Assembly: GCA_944378225.1 (NCBI GenBank)
Contig: CALWGE010000015.1
Coordinates: forward strand, 1-48,057
Source: an uncultured Merdimonas sp.
GTDB lineage: Bacteria; Bacillota; Clostridia; Lachnospirales; Lachnospiraceae
DNA length: 48,057 bases
Reading direction: 5' to 3'
Below are positions 24,701 to 32,772 of the stretch, piece by piece (positions within the stretch are counted from its first letter, which is position 1; each line of letters opens with the position of its first letter). The translations under genes and the position numbers were made by a program. The notes beneath the pieces were generated by a model. That model worked only from the letters and a program-made list of their open reading frames with translations. It was not told where the DNA came from and did not search any database.

Positions 24701-26805
24701 GAATCGCCCAGGTGGAAGAAATGCGTGGAGAACAGGAAACCGAGCTGACCCACGCAGCCTGCAAAATCCAGAGACTGTACGGTGCCGAACATTTTGTAAA
24801 CCTGCTGGCCGCCCTGGGAAAAGAAAATTTCTTCCGCGGCTACTACTTCTTCAACAATGGCACCAAACAGGCTGTACTCAGTCTGCTTTTGAAGGCCTCC
24901 CGGCCCCGCAGGGAGGATACAGCTGAGAAGCTGAAAGGGCTTCTTAAGGCCACCGACATCCGGGACTCCCGTCTGGTGGAAGCGGCGGTTTACGCGCCCC
25001 AGTGGGCAAGTCTTGTGGAGAAGGTCATCGGCTGGAAGGGGCTGAAAAAGGCAGTCTGGTTTTTCCACGCCCATATCAACGAGCGTTTCTCTGCCGAAAA
25101 AGAGACCGAAGTGGCTGTCTACTCTCCCATCTCCCCCACGCAGTTTAATGACGGCGCTTTTGATAAGAACTGGTTCTGGGACGCCTATGAAACTCTGGGC
25201 GAGGAACGTTTCAACCAGCTCTACAAAGCCGCCAAATACATTACGGAAGGCAGCAACCGGCACCGGCGCTCACAGCTCTATGCGGACGCTGTCAGAGGAA
25301 AACTGAACGCAGAGGAACTGAAAGCTGAAATCTGTGAAAAGCGCAATCAGGAAAAACTTCGCGCCTACCCGCTGATCCCTCTGGGAGACAAGGGGAAAGC
25401 AGAAGCGCTGGAACGTTATGAATTTTTGCAGAAATTTCTGAAAGAAAGCCGCCAGTTTGGTTCCGCCCGCAGGGAAAGCGAGAAGAAAGCCGTGACCACC
25501 GCCCTGGAAAATCTTGCGATTACCATGGGCTATTCCGACGTCAACCGCATGATCTGGTTCCTGGAGGGAGAAAAGCTGGAGGAACTTAAACCTCTCATGG
25601 AGTCCTTCACAGAAGGAGACGTCACCTTCTGGCTGGAAATCTCCGATCTGGGAGATCCGAAAATTGTATTTGAGAAAAATGGAAAGCTGTTGAAGAGCGC
25701 GCCTGCCTCCATCAAAAAGCATCCCCATATGGCAGAACTGAAAGAGGCACTGACTCAGCTGAAAGATCAGAAATCGCGGGCGAAAAAGACACTGGAAGCT
25801 GCCATGGCAGACGGGGAACTTTTCCCCGGCGACGAGCTTCGGAAGTTTGCAGATCACCTGATCCTCTGGCCGCTGGCAGACAAACTGGTCTGGATCGAGG
25901 AAACTTCAGGAAAGATCGGCTTTCTCATCAGAAATGACAACGCCATCTGCCTGGAAGAACTGGACGGCACCCCGGCATCTATTTCCGACAGTGCAAATTA
26001 CCGGCTGGCTCATCCTCATGATCTCGCCAGCAAGAAGCTCTGGCCGGCTTACATGCAGAAGCTTTACACACAGGAAATCGTTCAGCCCTTTAAACAGGTA
26101 TTCCGGGAATATTATCCCATTACAGAAGACGAGCGCGAATCGAAAACCGTATCCCGACGTTATGCAGGATATCAGGTTCAGCCGGCAAAAACTGTGGCTC
26201 TTCTGAAGGGACGCGGCTGGACTGTGGACTATGAAGAGGGCCTGCAGAAGGTCTGCTACAAAGAAAATGTCATTGTCCGGATGTACGCACTGGCGGACTG
26301 GTTCTCGCCGGCAGACATCGAACCTCCCACACTGGAGCAGATAATGTTTTTCGATCGGAATACCGGAGAGCCAAGGGCCTTTGACACTATTTCCCCTGTC
26401 CTCTTTTCCGAAGCCATGCGTGATATAGACCTGGCTGTCAGCACTGCCCACGCCGGCGGCATCGATCCGGAAGCCAGCCTTTCCACCATAGAGCTGCGCA
26501 GCGCCATCGCCGGTGAACTCTGCCGCCTGATGAAGCTCAAAAACGTCCGCTTCGTTGGTTCTCATGCTCTTATCGATGGAAAACTTGCCAGATATGACGT
26601 TCATCTGGGATCCGGTGTGGTCCACGCCGAGGCAAAGGGCATGATTGCTATCCTGCCGGTACACAGCCAGCAGCGAGGAAGGATTTTCCTTCCCTTTGCC
26701 GATGACGACCCAAAAACAGCAGAAATCATGTCAAAGATTATCCTTCTCTGCGATGACCAGAAGATCAAGGACCCCAATATTCTGCGGCAGCTGCAGGGAA
26801 ACTGA
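21787..26805 (+). CDS. Giant DUF5724/DUF4132-like protein
   Basis: A ~1672-residue soluble protein. The ATG at 21787 has AAAGGAGG before it and is preferred over a GTG seven codons earlier. The N-terminal ~650 residues are helical and look like HEAT-type repeats (for example VSVKEACVSILKTCSLENSE, LRKAILQVLAAQEASAREQT). A central region follows. The last ~250 residues, from LKGRGWTVDYEEGLQKVCYK through LARYDVHLGSGVVHAEAKGM, resemble the C-terminal domain of DUF4132/MolR-like proteins (DUF7737 type). No membrane helix and no recognised catalytic motif. In other bacteria DUF4132/MolR proteins occur with MoxR ATPases and VWA proteins in proposed conflict systems; neither is encoded next to it here. 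Confidence 0.82.
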   Translation: MEKPYYKQDPSVRKFIEKLSKESPLADLLLNSSSYWLSNDRCLEILAEMGIRSLEDLKKYQTLEDFWSPGLKETVDRIVGRQERKKIEQITSLVMNCQYSTSLVRRSFHSAFVFNNMDNLLFAVIRAISFSLYGLTIQESYQYSNRFCGRELYLMLALWEDRQDVTEFVRTAVTGDNTEALLDTDIIWAIVMSGHPALVDLLCSTLTAARLQEGLRQVILESADRGSLAVFIKIFQTCIDQNLFRYSSFVRAMGTWTGFSYENVSASHVKNYAMKAFRCLTEDEYRREAMESDNVMDAYFGLWAAGAHEASDCHRYVENLLTDSRKYRRILGWYFVSNLDHPLLQSEIAKNHLEERDDETLAWVTANLPVTSRADSCWGTEQDNPPKPNPVIFPGSIEERRDLFARMREIVLYIGNRKPAFHGTPFPFSQIQLENTRVIACMLSLAYYDFDRELILALADLVPYMNVDQKTAYYRKYCHADEWEEGKQIVRKGLEDRAVSVKEACVSILKTCSLENSEINSLGDALKTKSSSLRKAILQVLAAQEASAREQTALRLLKSANENLIQGGIELLLENKEDAKNSQAVQSALENLRGQKLSTQTRILLSQLTEEGEEARETYTPENGFGLYDRAALDEVMAPAPGQLAPERDILSFKDLKKYFAVSEKEFKALFDSLNQVFTENASYAYDTITYMGSKEKVILGSLGHFSLPLTQEAPFRFGSQRPGTVFSRTSNRFLYFPLADRFRQALGNCAERPADYVRLSLALIREPADQSRQNRDSLEPWFGKLYTPLCNPDADPLSSYGSPRCYQLRDVFRSYLPCHDPHAVFEEAFRIYRSLIACIGEENLGKAAKTARPLYSRQETKITAFNMPLFTGVRQFINSLDLNAEDKDVWLRYEARLEYFASPTLTINAPVALEQYLERIDQRILPREWLAYVLLTEGYNRWISSFYTPANKPLLDRFHWLSDELQKIFSRIAQVEEMRGEQETELTHAACKIQRLYGAEHFVNLLAALGKENFFRGYYFFNNGTKQAVLSLLLKASRPRREDTAEKLKGLLKATDIRDSRLVEAAVYAPQWASLVEKVIGWKGLKKAVWFFHAHINERFSAEKETEVAVYSPISPTQFNDGAFDKNWFWDAYETLGEERFNQLYKAAKYITEGSNRHRRSQLYADAVRGKLNAEELKAEICEKRNQEKLRAYPLIPLGDKGKAEALERYEFLQKFLKESRQFGSARRESEKKAVTTALENLAITMGYSDVNRMIWFLEGEKLEELKPLMESFTEGDVTFWLEISDLGDPKIVFEKNGKLLKSAPASIKKHPHMAELKEALTQLKDQKSRAKKTLEAAMADGELFPGDELRKFADHLILWPLADKLVWIEETSGKIGFLIRNDNAICLEELDGTPASISDSANYRLAHPHDLASKKLWPAYMQKLYTQEIVQPFKQVFREYYPITEDERESKTVSRRYAGYQVQPAKTVALLKGRGWTVDYEEGLQKVCYKENVIVRMYALADWFSPADIEPPTLEQIMFFDRNTGEPRAFDTISPVLFSEAMRDIDLAVSTAHAGGIDPEASLSTIELRSAIAGELCRLMKLKNVRFVGSHALIDGKLARYDVHLGSGVVHAEAKGMIAILPVHSQQRGRIFLPFADDDPKTAEIMSKIILLCDDQKIKDPNILRQLQGN

Positions 26806-26823
26806 AGAAAGGAATCGTAATCC

Positions 26824-27765
26824 ATGAAGTGTTATGATGAACAACTGCACCAGCTGCAAATGCAGTGCGCAAGAAAGAAAAAACTGGAGGCATCCATCGC
26901 CGAGCTTAATACTCAGCGGGATGCCTACGCCGCCCGGACAGAAGAGCTCCGGCAGCTTCTGTCTGACGAGCAGGCGGATGTCGAACGGCTTGAGGGACGC
27001 AGTCTTTCTGCATTCTTTTACAATGTCATCGGGAAAATGGACGAGAAACTGAACAAAGAACGACAGGAAGCCTATGCTGCCCGGGTGAAATACGATACCG
27101 CCGCCATTGAACTTCTTGGAGTGGAGGAAGATTTGAAACGCTGTGAAGCAGAACTCAGCACGCTTCAGGGCGTCGAGGAGCGCTATGCTGCTGCTCTGCA
27201 GAAAAAAACGGAGGCTCTGAAAGCAGCCGGAGGTATTACTGCCGAAAACCTTTTTCAATTGGAGGAGCGCAAAGGCTACCTGATGAATCAGTTACAGGAA
27301 TTGCAGGAAGCTCTGGATGCCGGAAGCGCCGCATTGGCTTCCGCAGATCTGATTCTTTCCAGATTAAACAAGGCAGAAGATTGGGGAACTCTCGATATCT
27401 TTGGCGGCGGCCTGATTACAGATATGATGAAGCATAACCATCTGGACGCCGCCCAGTCATCTGTGGAAGCCCTGCAGACACAGCTTCGCCATTTTAAAAC
27501 AGAACTGGCTGATATCACGATTGATGCAGATATTCAGGTCAGTATAGACGGATTCCTCCGGGTCGCCGATTACTTTTTTGACGGCATTTTCGCTGACTGG
27601 GCCATACTGAATCATATCCAACAGTCTCAGGAACATGTACAGCATACCAGACGCCAGATCTTCAGTGTATTGGAGCATCTGAAAGCTTTAATGAAACAGG
27701 CGGAAGAAGAATGCTCCCGTATTTCGCTGGAAGCGGAGCAGCTGGTAAACAGTGTATCTGTTTAA
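26824..27765 (+). CDS. Coiled-coil protein, third gene of the unknown operon
   Basis: A 313-residue protein, mostly long amphipathic helices: residues 1-150 form an antiparallel-looking coiled coil (LHQLQMQCARKKKLEASIAE; ERQEAYAARVKYDTAAIELL; AELSTLQGVEERYAAALQKK). A Gly-rich turn, WGTLDIFGGGLITDMMKHNH, is followed by a second helical part to the end. No signal peptide or membrane helix, and no family recognised. It begins 18 bases after the giant gene with AAAGGA in its leader, so it shares the transcript. The shape suggests a structural partner. Confidence 0.78.
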   Translation: MKCYDEQLHQLQMQCARKKKLEASIAELNTQRDAYAARTEELRQLLSDEQADVERLEGRSLSAFFYNVIGKMDEKLNKERQEAYAARVKYDTAAIELLGVEEDLKRCEAELSTLQGVEERYAAALQKKTEALKAAGGITAENLFQLEERKGYLMNQLQELQEALDAGSAALASADLILSRLNKAEDWGTLDIFGGGLITDMMKHNHLDAAQSSVEALQTQLRHFKTELADITIDADIQVSIDGFLRVADYFFDGIFADWAILNHIQQSQEHVQHTRRQIFSVLEHLKALMKQAEEECSRISLEAEQLVNSVSV

Positions 27766-27780
27766 AATACAACATCTGCC

Positions 27781-28164
27781 CTAACCTTCCTTTTTCATGG
27801 CAAAGTATCCAATCAGAACCGTCCATACATATGCACAGGTCTTGGGAATCATCAGCATTCCAATCACAGGAACGGTATCTGCCCACAACACCACCGGGAT
27901 ATAGAAACCAAAGCTCAGTACAATGGTCAGCCACATCCATCGAAAAGCCTGATCTCCATGTTCCTTTGCGCTGCGACAGAACAGCACGATCACCAGGATT
28001 CCCAGCAGAGCGAAGGGAATGTTGCGATAGATCCCCCAGGACAAGGGTGATTCAGTGCTGAGCCACTGGTTCTGCGGCATCATGCACAGAGCAATCCGCG
28101 CACCGATGGTAATAACGGAAATCAGATATACCGCATCAAACAAGGTTTCTACAATTGCCTGCAT
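27781..28164 (-). CDS. Hypothetical four-helix membrane protein
   Basis: A 127-residue protein with four hydrophobic segments (about 8-27, 47-65, 75-95, 103-122) joined by short loops, a typical small integral membrane protein. I do not recognise the family. The ATG has an AAGGAG site (aaaggagaataaact). It follows the 56-residue membrane protein gene by 30 bases on the same strand, and the pair lies downstream of two TGAAC-N3-GTTCA operators. It converges on the coiled-coil gene with only 15 bases between stops. Confidence 0.7.
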   Translation of the reverse strand: MQAIVETLFDAVYLISVITIGARIALCMMPQNQWLSTESPLSWGIYRNIPFALLGILVIVLFCRSAKEHGDQAFRWMWLTIVLSFGFYIPVVLWADTVPVIGMLMIPKTCAYVWTVLIGYFAMKKEG

Positions 28165-28194
28165 AGTTTATTCTCCTTTATACTCAGCTTTATT

Positions 28195-28365
28195 TTAAAC
28201 TCTGGAATCAGCCAGCACCGCTTTCCCAAAGTTGCATCCAAACAATAATCCGGCCAGCAAAAGGGACGCACCCAGACCAATCAGTCCTATGCGGAGAATG
28301 TTAAAACCCGCCGCGCTCCACACCAGACAGGCGAGAAGCAGCAGAGTGTTTCGTTTTACTTTCAT
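28195..28365 (-). CDS. Hypothetical 56-residue membrane protein
   Basis: The ATG at 28365 has AAAGGAGG 7 bases before it. The product is MKVKRNTLLLLACLVWSAAG followed by a second hydrophobic segment and a short polar tail: two membrane helices with a basic N-terminus. Longer relatives of such proteins exist in Clostridia, so this one may be shortened, but I cannot show it. A longer frame upstream to 28422 runs over the operator and the ribosome binding site and is unlikely. Confidence 0.62.
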   Translation of the reverse strand: MKVKRNTLLLLACLVWSAAGFNILRIGLIGLGASLLLAGLLFGCNFGKAVLADSRV

Positions 28366-28383
28366 AAAACCGCCTCCTTTAAT

Positions 28384-28488
28384 TGAACATCGTTCATTTT
28401 CCGGGATAAAAAATTCCCACACCTCAGTGGAATTTCAATAAAGAGAGCTGCTGACAATATTCAGCGCCTTAATATGAACATTGTTCAT
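28384..28488 (-). promoter_or_regulatory. Twin palindromic operators TGAAC-N3-GTTCA
   Basis: TGAACATCGTTCA (28384-28396) and ATGAACATTGTTCAT (28474-28488) are near-identical dyads 91 bases apart, both upstream of the two small membrane protein genes. This half-site spacing is typical of TetR-family operators. No matching regulator gene lies next to them. Confidence 0.6.
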
Positions 28489-28581
28489 TATATGATGTAA
28501 TATATGGTTTGTCAATTAAATTTTCTGCCGCATATATTTTCTTCCAAAACAAATTTCGGGAACTGAGTCTCCGGTTATCGT

Positions 28582-30195
28582 TTACATTCTCAGCTTAAAC
28601 GTCTTTGGGGCCAGTCGATACACGGCTACACAGGCAATTACGCTGTATACCACGCAGAACACAATTGTCATTCCCCCAAATATCAGCGTAGGCATCTGTA
28701 CACGCATCAGAAACCAGCAGACGAGATACGTAGCAGCCATCACAATACGATAAGTGCCGCTTTTCAGTTCAGCTCCCACTGTATAGGGCTGCAGCAGATA
28801 ATAAATCATCAGATAATGCACGGAAAAGAAAATACTCATACAGAGTATCGATACCACAATGACAGCGTAATGGCTCGGAGCATCCGTTCCTCCCGAAGCA
28901 AAAAGCAGCACTGCCAGTCCGACACCTATTACAAACGCCGGCAGCAGATTAATCCTGATAATCTCCCGGAGTCTGATCCGGAACAGTTTCAGAAGATCTC
29001 CCGGTTTCTTGTAAAACGCATAGGTCAGAAGACTGTTGTCGCAGTTCATGAATAAGGCCTGCGTAAAGCTGGTTCCCCGGTTGATGGCATACATAATGAA
29101 CACAAAGTAAGGCAGAAACTGAAGAGTCATCTGGTTAATCACCACGCCTACTTCAGGAAAAAACGGAATAGCCGCCAGCGCTGCCAGAACCAGAAGCAGA
29201 CAGACTGCCGCAATGTTCCGGGATGCCTTCCACAGAATCCGCTGATGTCTCCTGATGAAAAGTTCGTTCAGGTATTCAAAACCCTTCCGGCTGCTGGTTA
29301 TTCCTGCATCTGCTGAAATCGCCTTTTCGCTCTGTTTTCTCGCCGCTGCTGCCGCTTTTGACACACCTTTTTTATCCATCTGATTCATCCAGTCTGCAAA
29401 CAGCTCCTGGTACAGCTGCCTGTAGGCCGGAAAATGCAGAATCGCAGGAAGTGAAAAAGCTCCGGCCAGTACAAAGCCTGCCATAATAATCAGGCTGATT
29501 ATTCCCGGCCAGAAAATCTCAAGTATCGGGAGACCAAAGGCTGCCGAAAGTCCCAGCAGAAGGATCAGCCAGTAAAGCGCTCCGGCCTTGTTTTCATTGG
29601 GAGCCTTCCCCTTGTTTTTATAATCACGAAGAAGACTGGCTGCCGAAAAGAGCTTTACCCCCACTGCAAAAAACGGCAGAAGCAGCCTCTGCCAGATTTG
29701 CAGATCTGCCAGTCCGCCCAGAAGCAGACCAAAGAGCAGATAAGCGACGAACAGTTTTCCCAGCTCATATCCGTAATTGACCAGCGTATATGCCCCTGCT
29801 TCCATGCGAAGCAGAATCAGCGCGTAATATTTATCCTTTGAAGGATTAAACATATAGGTATTCACAAAACCGCCGATAAGCGTGCAGACAGTCATCAGAT
29901 ACAGAAACAATCCCTGCCTGTCCGGAGAAGGATAAAGAAATACTGCCCCTGTCAGAATGAGAAAGTAGATACTTTTTCCGCTGAACGCCGCAATAATTTC
30001 CCAGAAAACAGAGACCACATTGGCAAAAATCTTCAGCCCCCGTTCCCCATACAGTGTCTCAGGCAGAAGGCGTCCGATGAGCGGAATCTGCTTCAGAGCA
30101 TACAGAATACTGTTAACCCGATAGGTATTGCGCAGGGCGAAGGTCAGACGCAGCGTCTTCCACACAGCAGCGCCTCCCGCCTCCACCCTACCCAT
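28582..30195 (-). CDS. ABC transporter permease-like membrane protein
   Basis: A 537-residue protein with roughly twelve membrane segments and a long cytosolic loop near residues 265-315 rich in Lys/Ala. No conserved enzymatic motif. It overlaps the ATPase gene by 8 bases, so it is the membrane partner of an ABC-2-like exporter. The substrate is unknown; it could be a peptide, lipid or drug. The unusual length suggests a fused or full-length permease rather than a half-unit. Confidence 0.78.
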   Translation of the reverse strand: MGRVEAGGAAVWKTLRLTFALRNTYRVNSILYALKQIPLIGRLLPETLYGERGLKIFANVVSVFWEIIAAFSGKSIYFLILTGAVFLYPSPDRQGLFLYLMTVCTLIGGFVNTYMFNPSKDKYYALILLRMEAGAYTLVNYGYELGKLFVAYLLFGLLLGGLADLQIWQRLLLPFFAVGVKLFSAASLLRDYKNKGKAPNENKAGALYWLILLLGLSAAFGLPILEIFWPGIISLIIMAGFVLAGAFSLPAILHFPAYRQLYQELFADWMNQMDKKGVSKAAAAARKQSEKAISADAGITSSRKGFEYLNELFIRRHQRILWKASRNIAAVCLLLVLAALAAIPFFPEVGVVINQMTLQFLPYFVFIMYAINRGTSFTQALFMNCDNSLLTYAFYKKPGDLLKLFRIRLREIIRINLLPAFVIGVGLAVLLFASGGTDAPSHYAVIVVSILCMSIFFSVHYLMIYYLLQPYTVGAELKSGTYRIVMAATYLVCWFLMRVQMPTLIFGGMTIVFCVVYSVIACVAVYRLAPKTFKLRM

Positions 30196-30895
30196 GGGAT
30201 TCCTCCCTCAGGGCTTCGATAATCTTTTCCTTAAATTCCTGATCATCCAGATTGGACTTATCCACAGCCTCCAGCTGTCCATGAGAGAGGAGCACTATCT
30301 CATCGCAAAGGTCCACGGCCAGATCCAGAAGATGCGTGGAAAAAATCGTCACGCGTCCTGCTTTCAGAGAACGCAAAAGCCTTTTCATCTCTTCTGCCGT
30401 CACCACGTCCAGAGATGTCAGCGGCTCATCCATCAGCAGAATATTGGGCCGGGCAATAAGGTTAATCAGCATCTGCATCTTGTTTTTCATGCCATGAGAA
30501 TAATTTTTCATCAGCTTGTCCCGATCCGCCGGTTCAATGTTCATTTCATCAAAATACACATCCAGCGGCCTGGGATCCTCAATTGTTCCCTCATGAATAT
30601 CCATAAAAAACTTCAGGAACTCCCTGCCTGTAAGAAATTCCGGAACCGTAGGCGTGGAAAGCACATACCCGATATCATCCGGAAGTACCTCCCGCTGTTC
30701 CCCGTTCACCTCCAGCCGGAATTCTCCGCCATCCGTCCTGATATCTTTGTTCAGGCAGTTAAACAGCGTAGTTTTTCCTGCGCCGTTTCTCCCCAGAAGT
30801 CCATAAATCTTTCCGCTCTCAAAGGTAAAATCCACATCCCGCAGAACCGTCTTTGTTTCATAACTTTTCTGAAGATGTTCAATCACAAAACGCAT
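30188..30895 (-). CDS. ABC exporter ATPase
   Basis: A 235-residue ATPase with Walker A GRNGAGKTT near residue 35, a Q-loop region at YVLSTPTVPEF, Walker B ILLMDEPLTSLD and switch FSTHLLD. The signature motif is weak (YSHGMKNKMQ in place of LSGGQ), as in ABC-2 exporters of the CcmA/BcrA kind. It drives the permease encoded immediately downstream. A GntR-like palindrome lies just before the start. Confidence 0.86.
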   Translation of the reverse strand: MRFVIEHLQKSYETKTVLRDVDFTFESGKIYGLLGRNGAGKTTLFNCLNKDIRTDGGEFRLEVNGEQREVLPDDIGYVLSTPTVPEFLTGREFLKFFMDIHEGTIEDPRPLDVYFDEMNIEPADRDKLMKNYSHGMKNKMQMLINLIARPNILLMDEPLTSLDVVTAEEMKRLLRSLKAGRVTIFSTHLLDLAVDLCDEIVLLSHGQLEAVDKSNLDDQEFKEKIIEALREESHG

Positions 30896-30916
30896 TTCTC
30901 TTCCTCCCCTCCCTCA

Positions 30917-30938
30917 TTGTATTAATGTAATAATACAA
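30917..30938 (-). promoter_or_regulatory. Palindrome TTGTATT-N8-AATACAA before the ABC exporter genes
   Basis: A perfect 7 + 7 dyad 22 bases upstream of the ATPase start. The shape resembles operators of YtrA-type GntR regulators, which often control ABC-2 exporters. No GntR gene is present in the window. Confidence 0.5.
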
Positions 30939-31074
30939 CAGGTTTATTGAGAATTTCCACTGGAAAATTCTTAATTCTTTTTGAATAAAAAACTTTTTCT
31001 GTACCGGTTTCTTGCTTTTTCTCTCAGGAAGCACTAAACTGACAGAAAAAGAAACTGATTTTTCGGAGAGGAAA

Positions 31075-31380
31075 ATGGATTATATTTCTCTTTTGGTATT
31101 TGGGATGCTGCTTTCTGTTCTTGGCTGGTTTAATTATAAAGGAAATATTTCCAGTATTCACTGGTATAACCGCCGGAGAGTTCTTCCTGAGGATGTCCCT
31201 GCATATGGGAAAGCCATGGGAACGGGAACCATGATTATAGGGGCAGCCCTGCTGCTCACGGCTGTCCTGCAGATGATTTTTAACAAAGAAGCGCTGTATT
31301 TCATCACTGTGGCCGGTATTCTTATCGGACTGGCCATGATGCTTTACGCACAAATCAGATACAATCACGGTATCTTTTAA
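31075..31380 (+). CDS. Hypothetical three-helix membrane protein
   Basis: A 101-residue protein. The ATG at 31075 follows GGAGAGG by 4 bases, and a longer frame from 31012 lacks a site. Three membrane helices (about 4-20, 48-66, 76-95) surround a short basic loop, IHWYNRRRVLPEDVPAYGKA. It resembles the DUF3784 kind of small Bacillota membrane proteins, but I am not sure. It lies 100 bases before the XRE regulator gene on the same strand. Confidence 0.65.
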   Translation: MDYISLLVFGMLLSVLGWFNYKGNISSIHWYNRRRVLPEDVPAYGKAMGTGTMIIGAALLLTAVLQMIFNKEALYFITVAGILIGLAMMLYAQIRYNHGIF

Positions 31381-31480
31381 ACTGTTGGGAAAACGGGCAG
31401 ATCTGCTCTGAAAACTGCTGGATTCTTTCCCTTGTTTCCGGTATCCTGATTACACTGATATTTTTATGGAGGTACACGTT

Positions 31481-31942
31481 ATGAGTCTTGGAAACTGCCT
31501 GTTTAACGCGCGAAAAAAAAGCGGTCTGTCTCAGGAGGAGGTCGCGGGGAAACTGGGTGTCAGCCGTCAGACTATTTCCAAATGGGAGACGGATGAGACA
31601 TTGCCGGATATCCGCCAGGCAAAAAAACTTGCTGTCCTTTACCATCTCTCTCTGGACGAACTGATCGATTTCGACGCAGAGGTGGATGAAATCCGCAATG
31701 TAATCGCCAATACCAGCGAAGAAACTCAGCAAAAAGTTGACTGGACGAAGCTCTGGGCTGAAAAATATCCTGTCCTTGCCTCTTATCCGGAAACAGTGAA
31801 TGTGGACACCTATGCATGTGAGCTGAAAAAGCTTCTCACACGCCTGAAGGCAGAATATGGATACAACGACATGGATGCTCTTCTGGTCCTGAAAGATATT
31901 CTGGGACATGTATGGAATACTTCAGGAGACGGCGCGCATTAA
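31481..31942 (+). CDS. XRE family transcriptional regulator
   Basis: A 153-residue protein. Residues 5-60 form a Cro/CI-type helix-turn-helix (ARKKSGLSQEEVAGKLGVSR, QTISKWETDETLPDI), followed by a helical C-terminal region with a Trp/Glu-rich segment of unknown role. The ATG at 31481 stands 8 bases after GGAGG. Its targets are unknown; the preceding membrane protein gene is a candidate. A strong hairpin follows 37 bases after the stop. Confidence 0.85.
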   Translation: MSLGNCLFNARKKSGLSQEEVAGKLGVSRQTISKWETDETLPDIRQAKKLAVLYHLSLDELIDFDAEVDEIRNVIANTSEETQQKVDWTKLWAEKYPVLASYPETVNVDTYACELKKLLTRLKAEYGYNDMDALLVLKDILGHVWNTSGDGAH

Positions 31943-31979
31943 AAATGTCTCCGTCCCGGAAGAAAAAATGCAAAAGTCA

Positions 31980-32018
31980 AAAGCAGCTGCATTCGCTTAA
32001 AAGCGCTGCAGCTGCTTT
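31980..32018. terminator. Bidirectional terminator between convergent genes
   Basis: AAAGCAGCTGCA (31980-31991) pairs with TGCAGCTGCTTT (32007-32018), with an inner CGCTT/AAGCG helix, giving a near-continuous 17 bp stem. On the minus strand TTTTGACTTTTGCATTTTTT follows, ending the HAD gene; on the plus strand it ends the XRE gene. Confidence 0.8.
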
Positions 32019-32049
32019 AATACTCTTTCCAGGTTCTTTTTATTTCCGT

Positions 32050-32709
32050 TTATTTATTTCCCAGTCTTTCGATACATCTGCGTACATCTTCCACCGTCTC
32101 CGCCAACTGCAGTGCTCCTGCCTCCTCAAGCTCTTCCCGGCTTCCGTAACCGTATAATACGCCTATAGAGGAAGGACCGTTCTCCTTTGCTCCCTGTATG
32201 TCATTTTCCCGGTCTCCGATCATCACCGTACCGGCTGTGTCCCGGATGCCGGCCCGATCCAGAGCGTACTGAATGACATCACTTTTTTCGACCCGGGTCC
32301 TGTCCATGGTAGCTCCGGCGATAATGTCAAAATACCGGGCAATTCCAAAATGCTCCAGTACGTGAATGGCAGACGGCTCCGGCTTGGAGGTCGCCACGAT
32401 AGCGCGCCGGCCTGAAGCCTTCAGCCATTTCAGAAGGTTTTCAATTCCGTCATAAACCCTGTTTTCATAGATCCCTTTCGTAAGATAATATTCCCGGTAA
32501 TATAAAATTGCCTGGTGACACTGCTCCTGCGAAAAACCATAATATTTCGCAAAGGATGTGTCCAGGGGAGGCCCTACAAATTTCCGCAGTATCCCCATAT
32601 CCTTCTCTTCAATATTCCACTTTCGCAAAGCATAGGCTACGGAATTGGTTATACCTGGACCGGAATCCGTCAGCGTGCCGTCCAGATCAAACAAAATCGT
32701 ATGATACAT
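32050..32709 (-). CDS. HAD family phosphatase, phosphoglycolate phosphatase-like
   Basis: A 219-residue HAD subfamily IA hydrolase: motif I DLDGTLTDS (Asp near residue 8, nucleophile), a helical cap, motif II ATSKP, motif III Lys in the RVEKSD region and motif IV GDRENDIQGA. It hydrolyses a small phosphate ester. Family members act on phosphoglycolate, pyrophosphate or nucleotides, and the sequence does not decide which. The ATG has GGAGG 8 bases before. It lies 63 bases downstream of the EAL-domain gene and may share its transcript. Confidence 0.87.
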   Translation of the reverse strand: MYHTILFDLDGTLTDSGPGITNSVAYALRKWNIEEKDMGILRKFVGPPLDTSFAKYYGFSQEQCHQAILYYREYYLTKGIYENRVYDGIENLLKWLKASGRRAIVATSKPEPSAIHVLEHFGIARYFDIIAGATMDRTRVEKSDVIQYALDRAGIRDTAGTVMIGDRENDIQGAKENGPSSIGVLYGYGSREELEEAGALQLAETVEDVRRCIERLGNK

Positions 32710-32772
32710 GTCTTTTTCCTCCGTGCGGGTTTTATTATAAATGCTGAAAAATGCCTGTCTCTCCTGTTTCCC

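Noticed and set aside
22114-26664. Several long minus-strand reading frames (e.g. 23602-24666, 25906-26664) opposite the giant gene
   Set aside because: They lie entirely inside a well-supported plus-strand gene, lack ribosome binding sites and recognisable domains, and have odd composition.
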